DNA of 46,249 nucleotides from Zygnema circumcarinatum (GCA_037447605.1 CM074804.1:8412374-8458622), one strand, 5' to 3'; positions 9,995 through 22,400 are shown, counted from the stretch's first letter. Program-made: numbers and translations. Notes: generated from the sequence alone by a model not told the origin.

Positions 9995-12427
9995 GCTATA
10001 ATGCATATTCTTAAGAAGTTTCACGCACTAAAATTCAGTCTGTCAAACCAAAGGCGCCGATTAATCTCTGTCGGGAGTTGGGCGCAGGCAGGCCATGAGT
10101 TCCCAATTATGTTGGAGCTTTCCACATTTGGAGCATTCATCTCCTACATCTACTCCGCCCCTCCCCTCAAGGTGGGCTTCAAGTCAACCACTAGCTTGTG
10201 GTATCTCATTTTACAGGAAACTCAGTCTGCTTACCAGACAACGTTTGTGTCTTTTTCTAATAGTTTGAGACGTACTTGCACACGCTTGAACGCTGACTGA
10301 GCTCTATGTTTTGAGAATGTAAAATGCAGTTAAAGCAGAGTGGATGGATTGGAAATTATGCCTTGGGTTCCAGCTACATCTCATTGCCCTGGTAACTACA
10401 CACGCATCCGTGCTCGAACCTACCCATAAAGCACGCTCAATCTGGTTGAATAGACACTAGATATAGAGAGTATATTATATGTAGAGAGATCATATCGATC
10501 ATATTCAGTCGTATTTCTTCTTTGCGCTTTACTTTCTTTAGCTTGACAATTCCCTTTGCAGTTATACGGTGTTCTAAGATGTACCTTTTTTTTTTTTTTT
10601 TTTTTTTCTTTCAAGGGTCCTTTGGTGTGTAATGGTTCTGGAAGACAGTATTTTTTCTTGCAGTTCCTTGTTTAACTGCTGACACGAGAATGGAACTTGT
10701 ACACATGCAGGTGGGCTGGTCAGTCTCTGTTTGGAACTCTATCCACAGATGTGGTCATCCTAACTCTGCTTTACAGCATAGCAGGGGTGAGTGTTTCTCC
10801 TGGCGAAGAAACCATGTTAAAGTGTTAACATAAGCTACTTCTGCTAAACATGTTAATGTTATTTTATCGTACCGTGAGTGTCTCACATAAGCTTATCGAG
10901 CATTGTGAAATTTCAAACTAATTTCTGAATTGTAAAATCGACACGAGAATACAAGTTTTTAGTCAGCCTGCTCATACCAACTGCTGTCCTCCTTCATGAA
11001 TTCAAGCATTGGAAGTGTTTTGTGAGGAAGAAAGGTGTGAGGATTTTCAGAAACTAAAAAATGTGATGTGCTTTTTACTCGATGTGCAGTTGGGTATTGC
11101 CATTGTTAATGACTTCAAGAGCATTGAAGGCGACCGAGCCATGGGCCTGCAAGTAGGTTCAGTTTAACCTCAGGGGTCCTTCAGAGTCAACGTGCAACCT
11201 TGAAAGCCTTAGTAATGGGTTGTATATACTGATCATGAATGCGACTTTTTCATTCGGGACATTTGCAGATAAACCCTGTAAATGACAGTTTCCGGTCTTC
11301 TATCCGTTTAATACTCTGTTAAACCCAATTGGCTGTTTAACTGATTAACCGTCCTGAACAGACTGATTGTTACATGTGACTTTGCAGTCTCTTCCTGTTG
11401 CTTTCGGAGTCGATACTGCCAAGTGGATCTGTGTGAGCTCCATCGACATCACGCAACTGTCTGTTGCTGGTACATAGAAACGCCATTTCCATGCCCAAAC
11501 TATGCAAAGTTGCCAGACACTTCTTGTTCAGAGCCCTTATAGCGCCTTCTGATCCATTGCATACTGCAGTCACAAGTTGTATGTTGTGACAAAGCGCTTT
11601 GGAAACTTGTTTTAACTATAGGTTTGCCCTAAAGCCACCAAACCCTAATACTTGGGAACTGCTGGGTGGTGGTGGTGGGGGGGGGGGGGGGNNNNNNNNN
11701 NCACAGGATATTTGTTAGCCACAGGGTCAGAGTCTTATGGCCTTGCGCTATTGGGTCTGATCGCTCCGCAGATTTTCTTCCAGGTATAGCTTCTTCTTCC
11801 CGTCTTGATCCTTCCTATTGTTGAAGTAAAACTTAAAGCTCCTTTTTTCCTTTTTTCTTTTTTTCTCTTTATGCTTTGCCTTCTCTTATCCACCACATAA
11901 TAAGAGGCTCAGGATGCTGAGGAGGTGGTACTCATGTCGAATGAAGGGGGGATCCAAATGTGGCGCAGTTTACCCTGTTCTTGAAGGACCCCATTGCAAA
12001 CGATGTGGCGTACCAAGTAAGCTCTTTACTGCCTCTCCGTACCTGTCTTTATACAGCTTAATCTATTCGTTATTTATTAGTTTGTGTTATTTCATGATTG
12101 TCGATTGTTTATCTGAACTGCATTCCTCAATCCAACTGGTTTTCGGTCACAATTCACTCTTAAAGCGTCCGTTTCCACTACATCATCCCCTTCTCTATGC
12201 TCTGCAATACTGTTATGGCGACGTCAGCCGGCAGTTACTGTAGTCAGTTGGAAATACATGTATCTTTGTTAGCAGGTTTCCTATAGCGCTCCCATGTTTC
12301 TATTCTGCCGCCATTTGGCTGAGAGTGACTTTATTGAGGGTGGTTGGTTGTAATCCTTCAGGCTCGAGCTCAGCCTTTCCTCGTCTTCGGCCTCCTCACC
12401 ACAGCCCTTGCGATTGGTCACCGCTGA
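6714..12427 (+). CDS. CHLG: Chlorophyll synthase (UbiA-type prenyltransferase), complete
   Basis: It esterifies chlorophyllide a with phytyl or geranylgeranyl diphosphate, the last step of chlorophyll synthesis, in the plastid membrane. Fourteen exons join in frame to 417 residues: 6714-6981, 8049-8149, 8461-8548, 8689-8774, 9211-9297, 9653-9718, 10088-10171, 10330-10391, 10711-10786, 11090-11152, 11388-11469, 11707-11783, 11969-12016, 12362-12427. Residues 1 to about 90 are Ser/Ala-rich and lack acidic clusters, like a plastid transit peptide; two Met codons open the frame. The first Asp-rich prenyltransferase motif NDWYDREIDAINEP is at residues 184-197 and the second, NDFKSIEGDR, at 313-321. 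LTGYTQ, SYIYSAPPLK, WWAGQ and QPFLVFG are family blocks. Residue 198 is Asp where the homologues I know have Tyr (NEPYRPIPSG). Intron 11 contains the 10-N gap. Identity is close to certain. Confidence 0.96.
9890..9990 (+). repeat. GA microsatellite in CHLG intron 6
   Basis: Nearly uninterrupted GAGAGA with a few GGG breaks, between exons 6 and 7. Confidence 0.9.
11692..11701. other. Assembly gap (10 N) after a poly-G run
   Basis: Ten N follow about 14 G, just before exon 12 of CHLG. The branch point and polypyrimidine tract of intron 11 may be missing, but the splice frame across the gap is intact. Confidence 0.99.
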
Positions 12428-14362
12428 ACGATTGTGTAGACGTTGCCAACATCACAATTGTGACATATTGGAAACTGCTGCTCTACCCAATTCTTCGCGC
12501 TTGGTTGAAAAGCGAGAACAAACTTTTGAAGCTGGAATGAAGGCCTTTCAGTCGTCAGTGGGCTGACTTACTTTTCAAAACATCAACTGAAGGCTGATTT
12601 CGGTGAACCCATGTGACATTATTGTAACCCCGCTGTAATGAAAGAATCGCTGGATGTCCGATGTATGCACGGGTCACGTAAGCGTTGGCAGGATGGAGGG
12701 AGGGATGGAAAATGTCATAGAATTCTGTTGTTTTCAACATAACCTGGAATGCTTTGAATCGTCCAGCACAGGGAGTCAGCGGTGCTGAAGTGAGATCTAT
12801 ACCCCCCGCTGAACACGAAAAATACGCTCAAATGAAGCTGATTGTACCGCAGCGCGAGTCTGTCCCCGATCCCTTTAAATTGAGGCGGAGGCTCCCTCTG
12901 AATGCTCTCCTCTGCAAGCTCCGGCTCCGCAACTACTATCCATTCTTTCAAACTTCTTCTTTGTATTCATCCAAAGAGCGCCGGATGGGGCACCCATGCT
13001 GAAAGCTCTCGAGGATGTGCTGCAGTTACAGTTACAGCTGCAGTTGTAGTTATTAGTTTCAGTTTAACTATAAAATTAGTTTAGTTTATGCCTATTTTTG
13101 GGATATGCTTGTACGGACGCGCGCGCGCGGAAATCCGTCCACGTGGCAGAGCGGTATATCCGCAACCGTGCCGGATATCCGGCCTCGGAGCAAACGGGGC
13201 CCGTTCCGCGGAACGGCGACTGCTTGGAACGAGAGGAAAGGGTTCCTCCAAGGCCGTACCAGACTTAACGTCGCCCGTTCCATGGGACGGCGACATTTAT
13301 TAAAGCCAAACCTCGGCCGTTCCGCGGGACGGGAGTGCCTGGCCTTCTGGAGTGCTTGACTCTCATTTCAGGAAGAAAAGAGCGCTTTCAACTTTTCTCT
13401 ACTTGTTCATAAGTTGTTCTTTACTAAACAGAAAGGTGGACGATATTTTCTGTTGACTGTTTATTTCCATTATTTAAATCATCATTTTACGTTGATTTCC
13501 TTGTTGTTGACGTGCTTCAAGGAAAGGTATATTTTAATCTGTTTTTTTCAGTGCTTACTTCAGTGCATGCATTTTCTTCGTTCCTGTTGCCTGCTGAATG
13601 CAAGCGGTATTGCAAGAAACGAGGGCAGCATTACCATATGGAAGATCCTGACAGTCAATGTTGAAGCTATAGCGTTCAGGTTGTATGTTTAGCTAAGATA
13701 TACGAAGGTGTTTTTGAAGCTGAGCTAATGTACTCGACAGGTTGGCGACCGCTGACAGGCATTCATACTGATTATTGGAAGACACTTCTTGAAAGGGAAA
13801 CCAGAGTGAAAGCTTGCATTGGTCGTCATCAACTTGGCTATGTTTCGCTCTAGTTTTTTGGATCAGAGAATATGAATCTTCCAATGCGAAGGCGTGTTAT
13901 GGAGGAAATGCCTCAATCTGCTTCTCCTGAACAATAAAATATTAATGATAGCCTACATTCTATTGCGCACAAAGCTGAACCTGGCGCACTGCTCATGTCA
14001 TTTCTCTTTTGAAGGAGCACAAAGAATCATCGTCATCGTCTATTATTGTTTCCCCAGCTTCTTTGTAGGGCTTTTTAGCCAGTCATGTTTTAATTTGACG
14101 TTGCTTTTAGTTCAAGTATGATCACTTTCCCTATGCTTCTAATAATGTCCAAAGGATGAAGCCAAGCAGGTGTCTCCAAATACTTTAAGCATCTAGCTCT
14201 AGAGGCTGGTTAGCTTTACTTTCGTTTTCTGCTCGTTTTCCAGTTAAACCGGTTTCTGTGCAAGTTAAATCAATGCCACACCAGGAGCAATTTAGATGTC
14301 TGAAAAGTCTGACAAGAGTTCGATGATGCAGGAGACCCGATTAGGAGAGCAAGTTGAACAAG
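12428..14362. other. Intergenic region CHLG to ROCK1-type gene
   Basis: No coding frame stands out. Contents are a CAGTT-rich stretch (13019-13085), a G-box CCACGTGGC at 13139, a group of GC-rich palindromes (13171-13332) and AT-rich sequence from 13390 that probably holds the promoter and 5' UTR of the next gene. Confidence 0.6.
13171..13332. promoter_or_regulatory. Cluster of GC-rich palindromes
   Basis: CCGGATATCCGG (13171-13182) is a perfect 12-bp palindrome. CCGTTCCGCGGAACGG (13201-13216) is a perfect 16-bp one. Variants CCGTTCCATGGGACGG (13275-13290) and CCGTTCCGCGGGACGG (13317-13332) repeat it with one asymmetric pair. The first two 16-mers share the flank GGCGAC. They lie 1.0-1.2 kb upstream of the ROCK1-type start codon. 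Binding sites for a dimeric factor are a reasonable guess only. Confidence 0.5.
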
Positions 14363-17326
14363 ATGAGGTTGCGATCAACGGCTTCAGGATTAGAAGAAGA
14401 TGGGCCAACGACTTTAAAAGATGAGGAAGTGAAAGAAAGAGAATCTACCGATGAAACAAAAGCGGATATAAAGCTTCCCCCTCGTTTCAATCCGGGTTTC
14501 ATTTTCATGGCATTGTTGGCTCTGCAAGTTGGAACACAGCCACTTGTAACAAGGAAATGTGTCAGGTCGGTTAAATCTTCTGCAGCTGCCTGTGCTTGCA
14601 AGAGGAGAAATCTAGCTCTGGAATTTCTCGTTAGTGAAGTTTCGTGGATGCATTTTTGCAGTTGTTTGTTTGGCATTAGTCAGCAAAGGGCCATGATAAT
14701 CAGGAAGAGAAGGCAGACTGCCACTGACAGTGGCCGATGCTTATCACTGTGAATTCAAGTCGTGCAACAAGTCCTAGTTTGTAGGAGAGACTTTAAACAG
14801 CAAGTAATTCTGCTGGTACTTCAGCTCTTTGGATTTTCTTAATTCGGACGTCACGTGGATGTTTAGTGATAAACTCCCTCGAGCCTTATTAGTGGTCCTT
14901 TAACAATATTCTTAAAAATCACTTGTATAGAAAGGTAAATTTTTATTCTTTTTAACCATATAGTACCTGTAAAAGCTCATCAGGAGGTAGTGAAATGTTC
15001 TAGTTTGAACACCGACAATGGAAAGGGCAGATTGTATGCTGCCTTTCCCCCTTGACCCACCCCTTCTATATCTCTAAGGTTAAACAGTCAAAGTGGTTAG
15101 ACCTGTTTATATTCAATCAGCCCTCTTGAGAGACCTCCGCACGCCACTAGTCCTTCATTGCAATGTTCATAATAATTTCAGAGTTTGTGTTTTTACAGCG
15201 TTTGACAAAAATAGCCGGCTGTACTCCAGCATCCGCAATTTATAGTGGCTGACACCGATCTTGGTTATTTATGCTTCTACTACTTGCAGCAAAGAGGTCA
15301 TTATTACGTCACAAGTAATTGCTTGTGAGATTGCGAAGGTGAGTTTTATTCGATGCACTATCTGGAGATGTGCATAGCTGCTCGTTGCAGTTCCATATCC
15401 TTCAGTAAGGGTCTACTGAGCATCAATGTAGCGGCTTGATCAATGTGATGATGACTTTGACTTTTTCACTTCTCTTCTTCATTGTAGGTGATATGTTCGC
15501 TATCCATTATCTCCCTGGAAGGAAATATAGGCTCCTTGGCAAAGCAATGGACCTTTATTGGTGCTATGGTAGCCAGTGGCCTCCCAGCTGCTATATACGC
15601 TGTGCAGAACATGCTTATTCAGACAGCATACCGGCATCTTGACTATCTCACGTTCAATATGCTGAATCAAACGAAGCTTCTCTTCACTGCTCTCTTCAAT
15701 TTCTTGATCCTTGGGTGGGTTAACTTATCCAATCTCGGAACTAGAATGCTATCCATGTCTATACGAGCCCTGCTACTCATCCTCGTTGCCTCACTCCATT
15801 TAATGAAGATATTGGACTCGTAGCATTTGTGCAAAATACTCGTCTTCAAATTCACCTATAAATAAGAATGTGTTAGGATTGTCAACACTGAGGAGTCCCT
15901 CTCTCTGATGTGGCTTTTCATTTCGGGATTTGGAGTCAGCCTGATGCAGTCTTCACGGCAAATTGGAGCTCTTTGCGTCATGTTGATTGCCGCCACTCTC
16001 CTGACAATCGGGGGGAAAATTTCACCGAAGGCGTCAGGTGTAGACCCTGACGAGTCGTTTTGGTTTGGTATTATACCTGTCCTGATGGCCTCCACTCTCT
16101 CTGGAATCGCCTCGACTATTTGCCAATGGGTGGTTCAGGTATCACCGTCTGGATCCTTTTCCTTTTCCTTTCCGGAGACATTAGAGTAATGTGGTGGTTT
16201 TGTTTTTCCAGGGATAGAGTAATATGTTCCTTCAAAGCGTCGAACTCAAACTGTTGTAGACAATTCCAAATCTCTGCCATTCTGACATCATTGGCAGCAT
16301 ACATAGCCAGTGCTGAATGTCTTTTGATTCAACCATACCATCGGCTCTCTGTTGCTTGGGCTGACGCAGGTAAAGAAGCGCAGCCCCTACCTTCTCACTA
16401 TCGAAATGTCACTCATCGGTATCAGTGTGCTTTTGACCAGCTTGTCGCAGTCATCTGACGGACAAAAGATTGCTTCATTAGGATTCTTTCACGCCTGGAC
16501 TCCTTACTCAGTGGTGAGCTGCCTGAGCCATTAAAGGAGTAGTAGCGAATGCCTATGCCAAAATTGAAGCTCGCGTAGGCAGCGAGCATGCTTAGGCTTC
16601 AGTAGTGCAGTGTGATTTGCCCCCAGCAAATGAGGATCAAATGAAGTAGGTGATGCGAATAATGACGTGCATTAGTTATATATTTTCCAGCATTTCTTCA
16701 TATTTCATGTGCGGTGCATTGTACAGTACATTCAGGATGCAAGCTTTAGAGAGGGTCAGCAATCGTGCTTTTGAAAAATGGCTTACCTTTCCGGAGGCAT
16801 TGGTGTCCGATGTATGTGAATCATTTCTCCAAAAAGGACAAGGGCTCAAAGGAGGGAAAGGGGGTCTAAGCGGGTTTACAAAATGGGTGGAAGGACAGAT
16901 TCCTGTCCTGACCAATGCAGCGGGAGGGATTCTTGTCGGCCTTGTCACAAAGTACTCGGGCGGAGTGAAGAAGGTAAGCACACCTTCGAAAGGAGGGTCT
17001 TATCTCCTGCCTTTGGGAAAACTCACCTCGTTCCACGATACAGTAGAGAATTTCCCCTCTTGTCAGGCAGATTTTTCCATGTTAAGTTGGACTATAAATT
17101 ACAAATGAAGGTTGTTACTTCTGGGTATGTTGCTGAACTGCCGATTTGCTGAACTGTGCAGGGCTTTGTTAACATTATGGGCTTGATTGTAACCGCCCTT
17201 GCTCAGTTTCTAGTTGATGGAAAGCCTCCATCCTTTTATGTATGGGTAGCCATGCCGCTCGTTATTGCTAGCACATACCTTCACATGCAGTACCCATACG
17301 TCAGCAAGACAAAGAAGGCTGCTTAA
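14363..17326 (+). CDS. ROCK1: UDP-GlcNAc/UDP-GalNAc-type nucleotide-sugar transporter, ROCK1 family
   Basis: A multi-span SLC35A/CMP-sialic-acid-transporter-like protein of the ER/Golgi membrane. Arabidopsis ROCK1 carries UDP-GlcNAc and UDP-GalNAc into the ER and affects protein quality control and cytokinin responses. Exons 14363-14565, 15290-15338, 15488-15714, 15940-16138, 16370-16513, 16899-16973 and 17162-17326 give 353 residues. Family blocks are LALQVGTQPLV, KEVIITSQVIACEIAKVICS, SGLPAAIYAVQN, LTFNMLNQTK, RQIGALC, YLLTIEMS, NAAGGILVGLVTKY.GGVKKGF and DGKPPSFY. The protein ends KKAA, a C-terminal dilysine (KKXX) ER-retrieval signal. The acidic N-terminal 40 residues are an extension. 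Exon 3 has two in-frame splice choices: 15714 with 15940 (chosen, as it keeps homologue length) or 15718 with 15950. Family assignment is firm; the substrate is inferred. Confidence 0.92.
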
Positions 17327-17700
17327 AGATACGTATCTAAAAATTCGTTGATGCCCAAATAGGGCATAGAGGGAGATGCCCTAATTGCCCAGATTTCAAG
17401 GCTGGTCAGTTACGGCCAGTTTTTGAGAGAGAGAGAGAGAGAAGATTGCTTTCTACTGTATTCTCTGATCTCGCTCCTGGTGGTTTCCAGGGGGGGAATT
17501 TTTTTTTACATTTTTAACTTCGAATGGCAATTTAGTGGCTCTCAAACTACTGTCAGATATTTTCGAAGAATACTTTCAAGCCAGGGAACACTTAAAAAGC
17601 AAGTGTGGAGCCAAATTGTGAATGGCCTCGAGAAGAACTTTTGGGAAAAGAAAAAAATTGACATCGGCTGTGGAGAGGGAGAGGGAGGTGTGGCATTCAT

Positions 17701-18095
17701 AACGATGGTGAGGCCATCAAAATGTACATGGTCTAAATCATCATGGGGAACCATGAGGAACTGACGACTGAACGATCGCTATATTGTCCGTTATTAGCAG
17801 CTTTTTTCTTTTGTCCTTTGGTCCTTCGCGACCAATCCTCGTGGTTCCCCATGATGCTGATTTTGGCCATGTACAATTTGATGGCAGCATCGCCATCGTG
17901 AGATCAGTGCCACTTCCATCCCCTTCCCTTTCCCTATTACCCGAGACAAAGTTTGTTTGTGTTTTCAAAAGAAAAGGAAAATGCCATTGAACTCGGCCAT
18001 CGTGAGTTCAATGCCATTTGTACATGGACAAATGCAGCATCGTGGGGAACCACGAAGAACTGGTCGCAATGGACCTAAGCGCAAAAGAAAAAAGC
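17701..18095. repeat. Three alternating copies of a foldback repeat
   Basis: Copy B (17800-17876) reads GCTTTTTTCTTTTG...GGTTCCCCATGATG...CATGTACAA. Copy C (18018-18095) is its reverse complement with scattered differences. Copy A (17701-17760) is also reverse-oriented and pairs with the B sequence 17840-17905. The set could fold into either of two hairpins. No coding capacity or clear target duplication is seen. Confidence 0.8.
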
Positions 18096-18383
18096 TAGGA
18101 GCGGAAAACTGCGCCTAGGCGCAACAATAACATCCACGCGTTCCATGATGCGACTGTTTCACGGGCTGTCCAACTGCGAGCACATGAACAAAAAAGCGTT
18201 CACGGACGTGGACGGCCACGCCACGTACGGTCGTACGGTTGCCTGTTGACATCTTGGAAGCGCCCACAACCGTCGATCTTCACGGTCGAAAGACGCGACG
18301 AAATTGTGGACGTCCACGTGGCATGAGACAACCACGAACCAGCGAGATGCTCCCATCGGGCCTTTCACCGTGCCTTCCCCCGA

Positions 18384-18437
18384 CCAATTGTAGAGCGCCA
18401 CGTGGAAAACAGTGTACACGTGGTAGCATTTTATTGG
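18384..18437. promoter_or_regulatory. ERSE dyad upstream of RING gene
   Basis: CCAAT-N9-CCACGT (18384-18403) and ACGTGG-N9-ATTGG (18418-18437) face each other, with 14 bp between the CCACGT cores. The dyad ends 1,022 bp upstream of the RING gene's start codon, so a long leader or an upstream non-coding exon is likely. Another G-box CCACGTGGC stands at 18314. The central ACAGTG is at the same offset in the dyad at 45376-45429. Confidence 0.65.
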
Positions 18438-19458
18438 ATGCGGTTGAGTAGGGCTAGCAATGGAGGCAGGCCCTGCAGGAGGGAGGGAGGCTTGCAGATA
18501 TGCCTCATAACTAGTAAGAAATATTGAAGTTCGAAAGAAAATCACAAGTTTACAGTAAGATTTTTTTTTAGTAAGAAGGCAAAGTTGGCTTCGATTAGAT
18601 TATTCGATAGAGTGGTTGAAAGCAAAATTGAGAGAGGGCCTCAGAGTGAAGGGGCCGAGTTCAGGCTTGACGGCGCCTTACAGAACAGTTCGGACCGTAA
18701 AAAAGGCCGCTCCTTCGTCGGTATGGTCATAAAAGGTCCGAGTCTGTAAGAGTCAGTTATTTTTAGCGACTCCAACGGCGCTGAGGGCGTAGAGCCTATC
18801 TCCTCCACGACGTTGGACGATGAGTTGGCTGCTTTAGACGAGCGCAATAGGTTCGGGGATTCGAGTTGGGATTAGTGCATCATATTGACATCCGGCACAG
18901 TGTGCCCTCACCATCATCATCATCGTATTGACATCTTGTTAGAAACTGACGGGAGACTGTCAAGTCCTGTGTGCGCCTGTGTGCTATTTCCAGACCCCTC
19001 TCTCTCTCCCCCTCTTCATCGATCTCTTTATTGAAGGTCGGTTCCTGCTACCAGCAGTCTCGGTAAAGTTTCCCCAGTTTCTAAAATGTATGGCCCGCCA
19101 AGTGAGCTTGCAGGACGCGGTTATGCCTATGTCCTGCTTTCTTTGCTTGTCGTGCTGCTCCGAGGCTGCCGATGTCAAGATTTTTCCATTTCATAGGCAT
19201 CTGAAACTTTTCTCTGGATTGCATGAATCAGAAACAGAAAGATAACAAAAGCAAAAGTTGTGTATGTGATGTATGGCAGCCATGCCCATGCGCTTATTGG
19301 GCTTCTGCAAGGTCCAGGTCTTGAGGGACGAAGGAAAGATGACTGCCGAGTGAAGTATTGATGCAGAAAAGGAGGAGTTTTTGCAGGTAGCGATCAAAGT
19401 GGAGAATACATGCAGGTAGAGTCTGCATGTGCGAAGGCCCTTCTTGGGAGCCATAGCC

Positions 19459-22400
19459 ATGGCAAGAGAGAAGAAAACAGTGGATAAATATGCCGGACCC
19501 TCTGATGGCGACGACGATCGTTTAGATACGAGGAATGAGAAGAATGGATTCCTTTCAATCGCTAGGGTTGAGCCAGAGGGTCGTCAAGGTGAGGAAGGCC
19601 ACTACTGAAGTCAGTATGCTAGTATAACGACGATACGTTAACTGTTTAGTGCTGATACCTAGGATCATTAGTTAAAAGTGAAAAATGCGGGATTTATCCC
19701 AGGGAAAGTGAAGCAAGTATTAGAATAGGCAGTGCATGTAGATTATTGAACAGTTACTACCAAATAATCAAAGCAATTGCTGATTCATGCAGGAGGGATG
19801 GGATGCAGGACCTTATGCCGCTCAGCGAGGATTGCATGCCTCATCTTCCACTAATGTTCTCATTAACGGATGGAGTAGTGAGAGCAAGAAAGCAGACATG
19901 GGCGGTGCAGAACGGGGGCATGATTACAATTTTGGACGAGGCCTGGAAGGTGGGAGTCCTCGTTTGAAGATACGAGCGAGGGCGGCTGAAGGAGACGGTG
20001 CTGGGTGTGGAGGAGAGACAGAGGTAGAGCCAGTCGAGAGAATGGTGGAGGAAAGGGACCAGCATTGCAGGCAAGTTTCGTGATTGGTTTTGATTTTTTT
20101 TTGGGTCACTTTCGTGAACTTGGCAGACAGATGACAATTGTGGGAAATAGTAGGTTTGCTGGAAAAAAATGGCTTATCTTGGCTTGAGATTGAGTTCCTC
20201 TGCAAAAATTGGACGGTAAAAGCTGGTGTGCTTCTTGCCTTGATTGAAAGACTACTCTGAGGGAGCTAATTGCATGCTTCGATGTTTTCTGCAGCAAACG
20301 GCATCGAACAGCTAATGGGAAACAGGGTGATGAAGAGTTTGAAAGGGATGTCGCTTCTGTACATCCGTTGGCGGAGGATGCTCGAAGTGGCTTTGAGAAG
20401 GCAACCTCACGTACATTTTGGAACGATGACAGAGGCATGGATCGGTCAGATTTTGTAGATTTGGGAAGTCCAAAGAGTAGGTTTGAGAGATCGAAGGTGG
20501 TTCCGAGCAACATGATGCACCGTGTAAAGGTTAAAAAAGGTGGAGATAATGGTCGAGATGGGGCGCATGGGGAAGGCGAAGCTGCAAATGGCGATTTTGG
20601 TCAAAGCATGCTCGGGGAGGGCTCAACAAATCAGGAATTAGGGTTAGGTGGAATTCGGTTCGAGGATGACGATGCTCCTTATTGGGACTCTTGGATGGAG
20701 AAGCGAAACGAAGCATCGAATCCGACTATTCTGAGTGCTCCGAAGTCACATTCTGTATCTCCTGAGTTGGGGGTAGAACGCCTTCGAATTGGCGGCAATA
20801 TCATGCCTGGCCAGACTGAGAATGTGCTGAGTGAGGCCGCTTCCGATTGTAATACTGTCCTTCGTCTGTTTTCAGAACGAGATAATTCTGAGACATTTAT
20901 CCAACGAAACAAAATGTCTCCTGGGATATTTGGGAGATCAGAGGGAAGGACATCACAATCACTTTCATCAGTGCGGGAAGTGGAAGAATTGCCGAAACTT
21001 AATGGCGTTCTGGATCTCTCTTCTCCGACATCATTTAGCCTTTTTGGAAAAAGTGCAGATAGAACTCCGAATGCTTCTCAATTTCGGCCCACAAACAGAT
21101 CCGCTGTCAGTGCTGCAAGGAATATTCGATCGAACAGAGGATATTTGGCTGTTAACGGAGATCCTATCGAGGTGCCCAACAGAGTGGAGGAAAACAGGGA
21201 CTCGTCCAATATTGCTGTTCGTCCTTGTGGTGAAGAAAATTGCTTACCTGATGTAGATTTTGCATCGTTGTTGCCTTTACAAAGGCCAAGGAACGCCCGA
21301 CAAAGGAGGCGTTCTCAGGAGGAAGATGCATCTGGCAGTATGCATCTTGGGCTTAACAGTGACACGATCCGAGAGGGAAATACGCTGGCAAAGGATAAGC
21401 CATCGTCTGATACTCATTCTGTACCTGCTCGAGATTCCGACCAGAGAAGTGTAAGTAACTGGAGGAGCAGGCTGGTGGAGTTGATTTCCCTTACAGATGA
21501 AGAAGCAGATAACGCAGAACATAGTATTCATGCGAATGGTACTCCATCTGCTATGGCCCAGCCTCCAAATTCTTCACTACGACAGGATTTATTGTGGTCT
21601 GATCAAGCGAATGAAGCTGTCCGGCCTAGCAGTATGATGGACCGTGATTTACGCTCTGCAGGGCAAGAACAGACAGTGGCAGAGGCAGATTCTTTGCCAG
21701 ATAACATACGGCTTCTGGGTTCTTCATTGTTTGATGACCTTTGGTTTGATCCAGTACGAGAAACGGGTCAGCCAGGGAGCAGACCAGTGAACCGTGTCTC
21801 ACAACCAGGGGGTAAAGAAAGGGCATCTGTGTCAGAAATTGATGGAGGCCAAGGTCCAACATCAAACAGCGTGCTGCCGAGTCTACGACCATCGCTGTTC
21901 CGAAATTCGCGGGGTCTTGATCAGCCGAATGGAGCGTTGAGGAGGCTGAGGAATCCTGACGTGTCAATGGAGGGAGGGGAAAATTCTGAAGAGAGAGTGG
22001 GAGAGAGGCAAGAAAATGCACAGTCGAATATTTTGCCATCAACCAACATGCAGCCTCCACTCCTGACATCATTTCAAGAGTTGTGGAGATCTGATGAATC
22101 AAATGAAGGTAGTCGTCCGAGAAGATTTATGGATTTTATCGCGCCAAGGAGGGAAAGGGACGAGGCAGGGAGGGCAAGAGAGGAGGCAGATTTCCAACGA
22201 GGTCGACAGGCAGAATCTTCTTTTACGCAGCTTCCCGACTCGTTTTGGTCCGGATATGATTGGGGCTCTGAGCCGGAGAACGAAGCCAATGATCGGAGAA
22301 ATAGGTTAATGAATCTTTTCTCCCGAGTAATGCCGAATGACGAATCTGCTGATGCAAGAGATGGTGCTCTAGCAGACACTGCCCCATCAGCTGACTCGGG

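Larger units (their letters stand above)
17327..19458. other. Intergenic region ROCK1-type gene to RING gene
   Basis: It contains a short GA tract (17425), an alternating foldback cluster (17701-18095), a promoter-like zone with several G-boxes (18207-18437) and CT-rich probable leader sequence near 19000. No further gene is supported. Confidence 0.6.

Noticed and set aside
15860-15949. Upstream extension of ROCK1-type exon 4 through the preceding 42 bases
   Set aside because: The frame is open, but homologue length and the AG at 15939 place the exon start at 15940.
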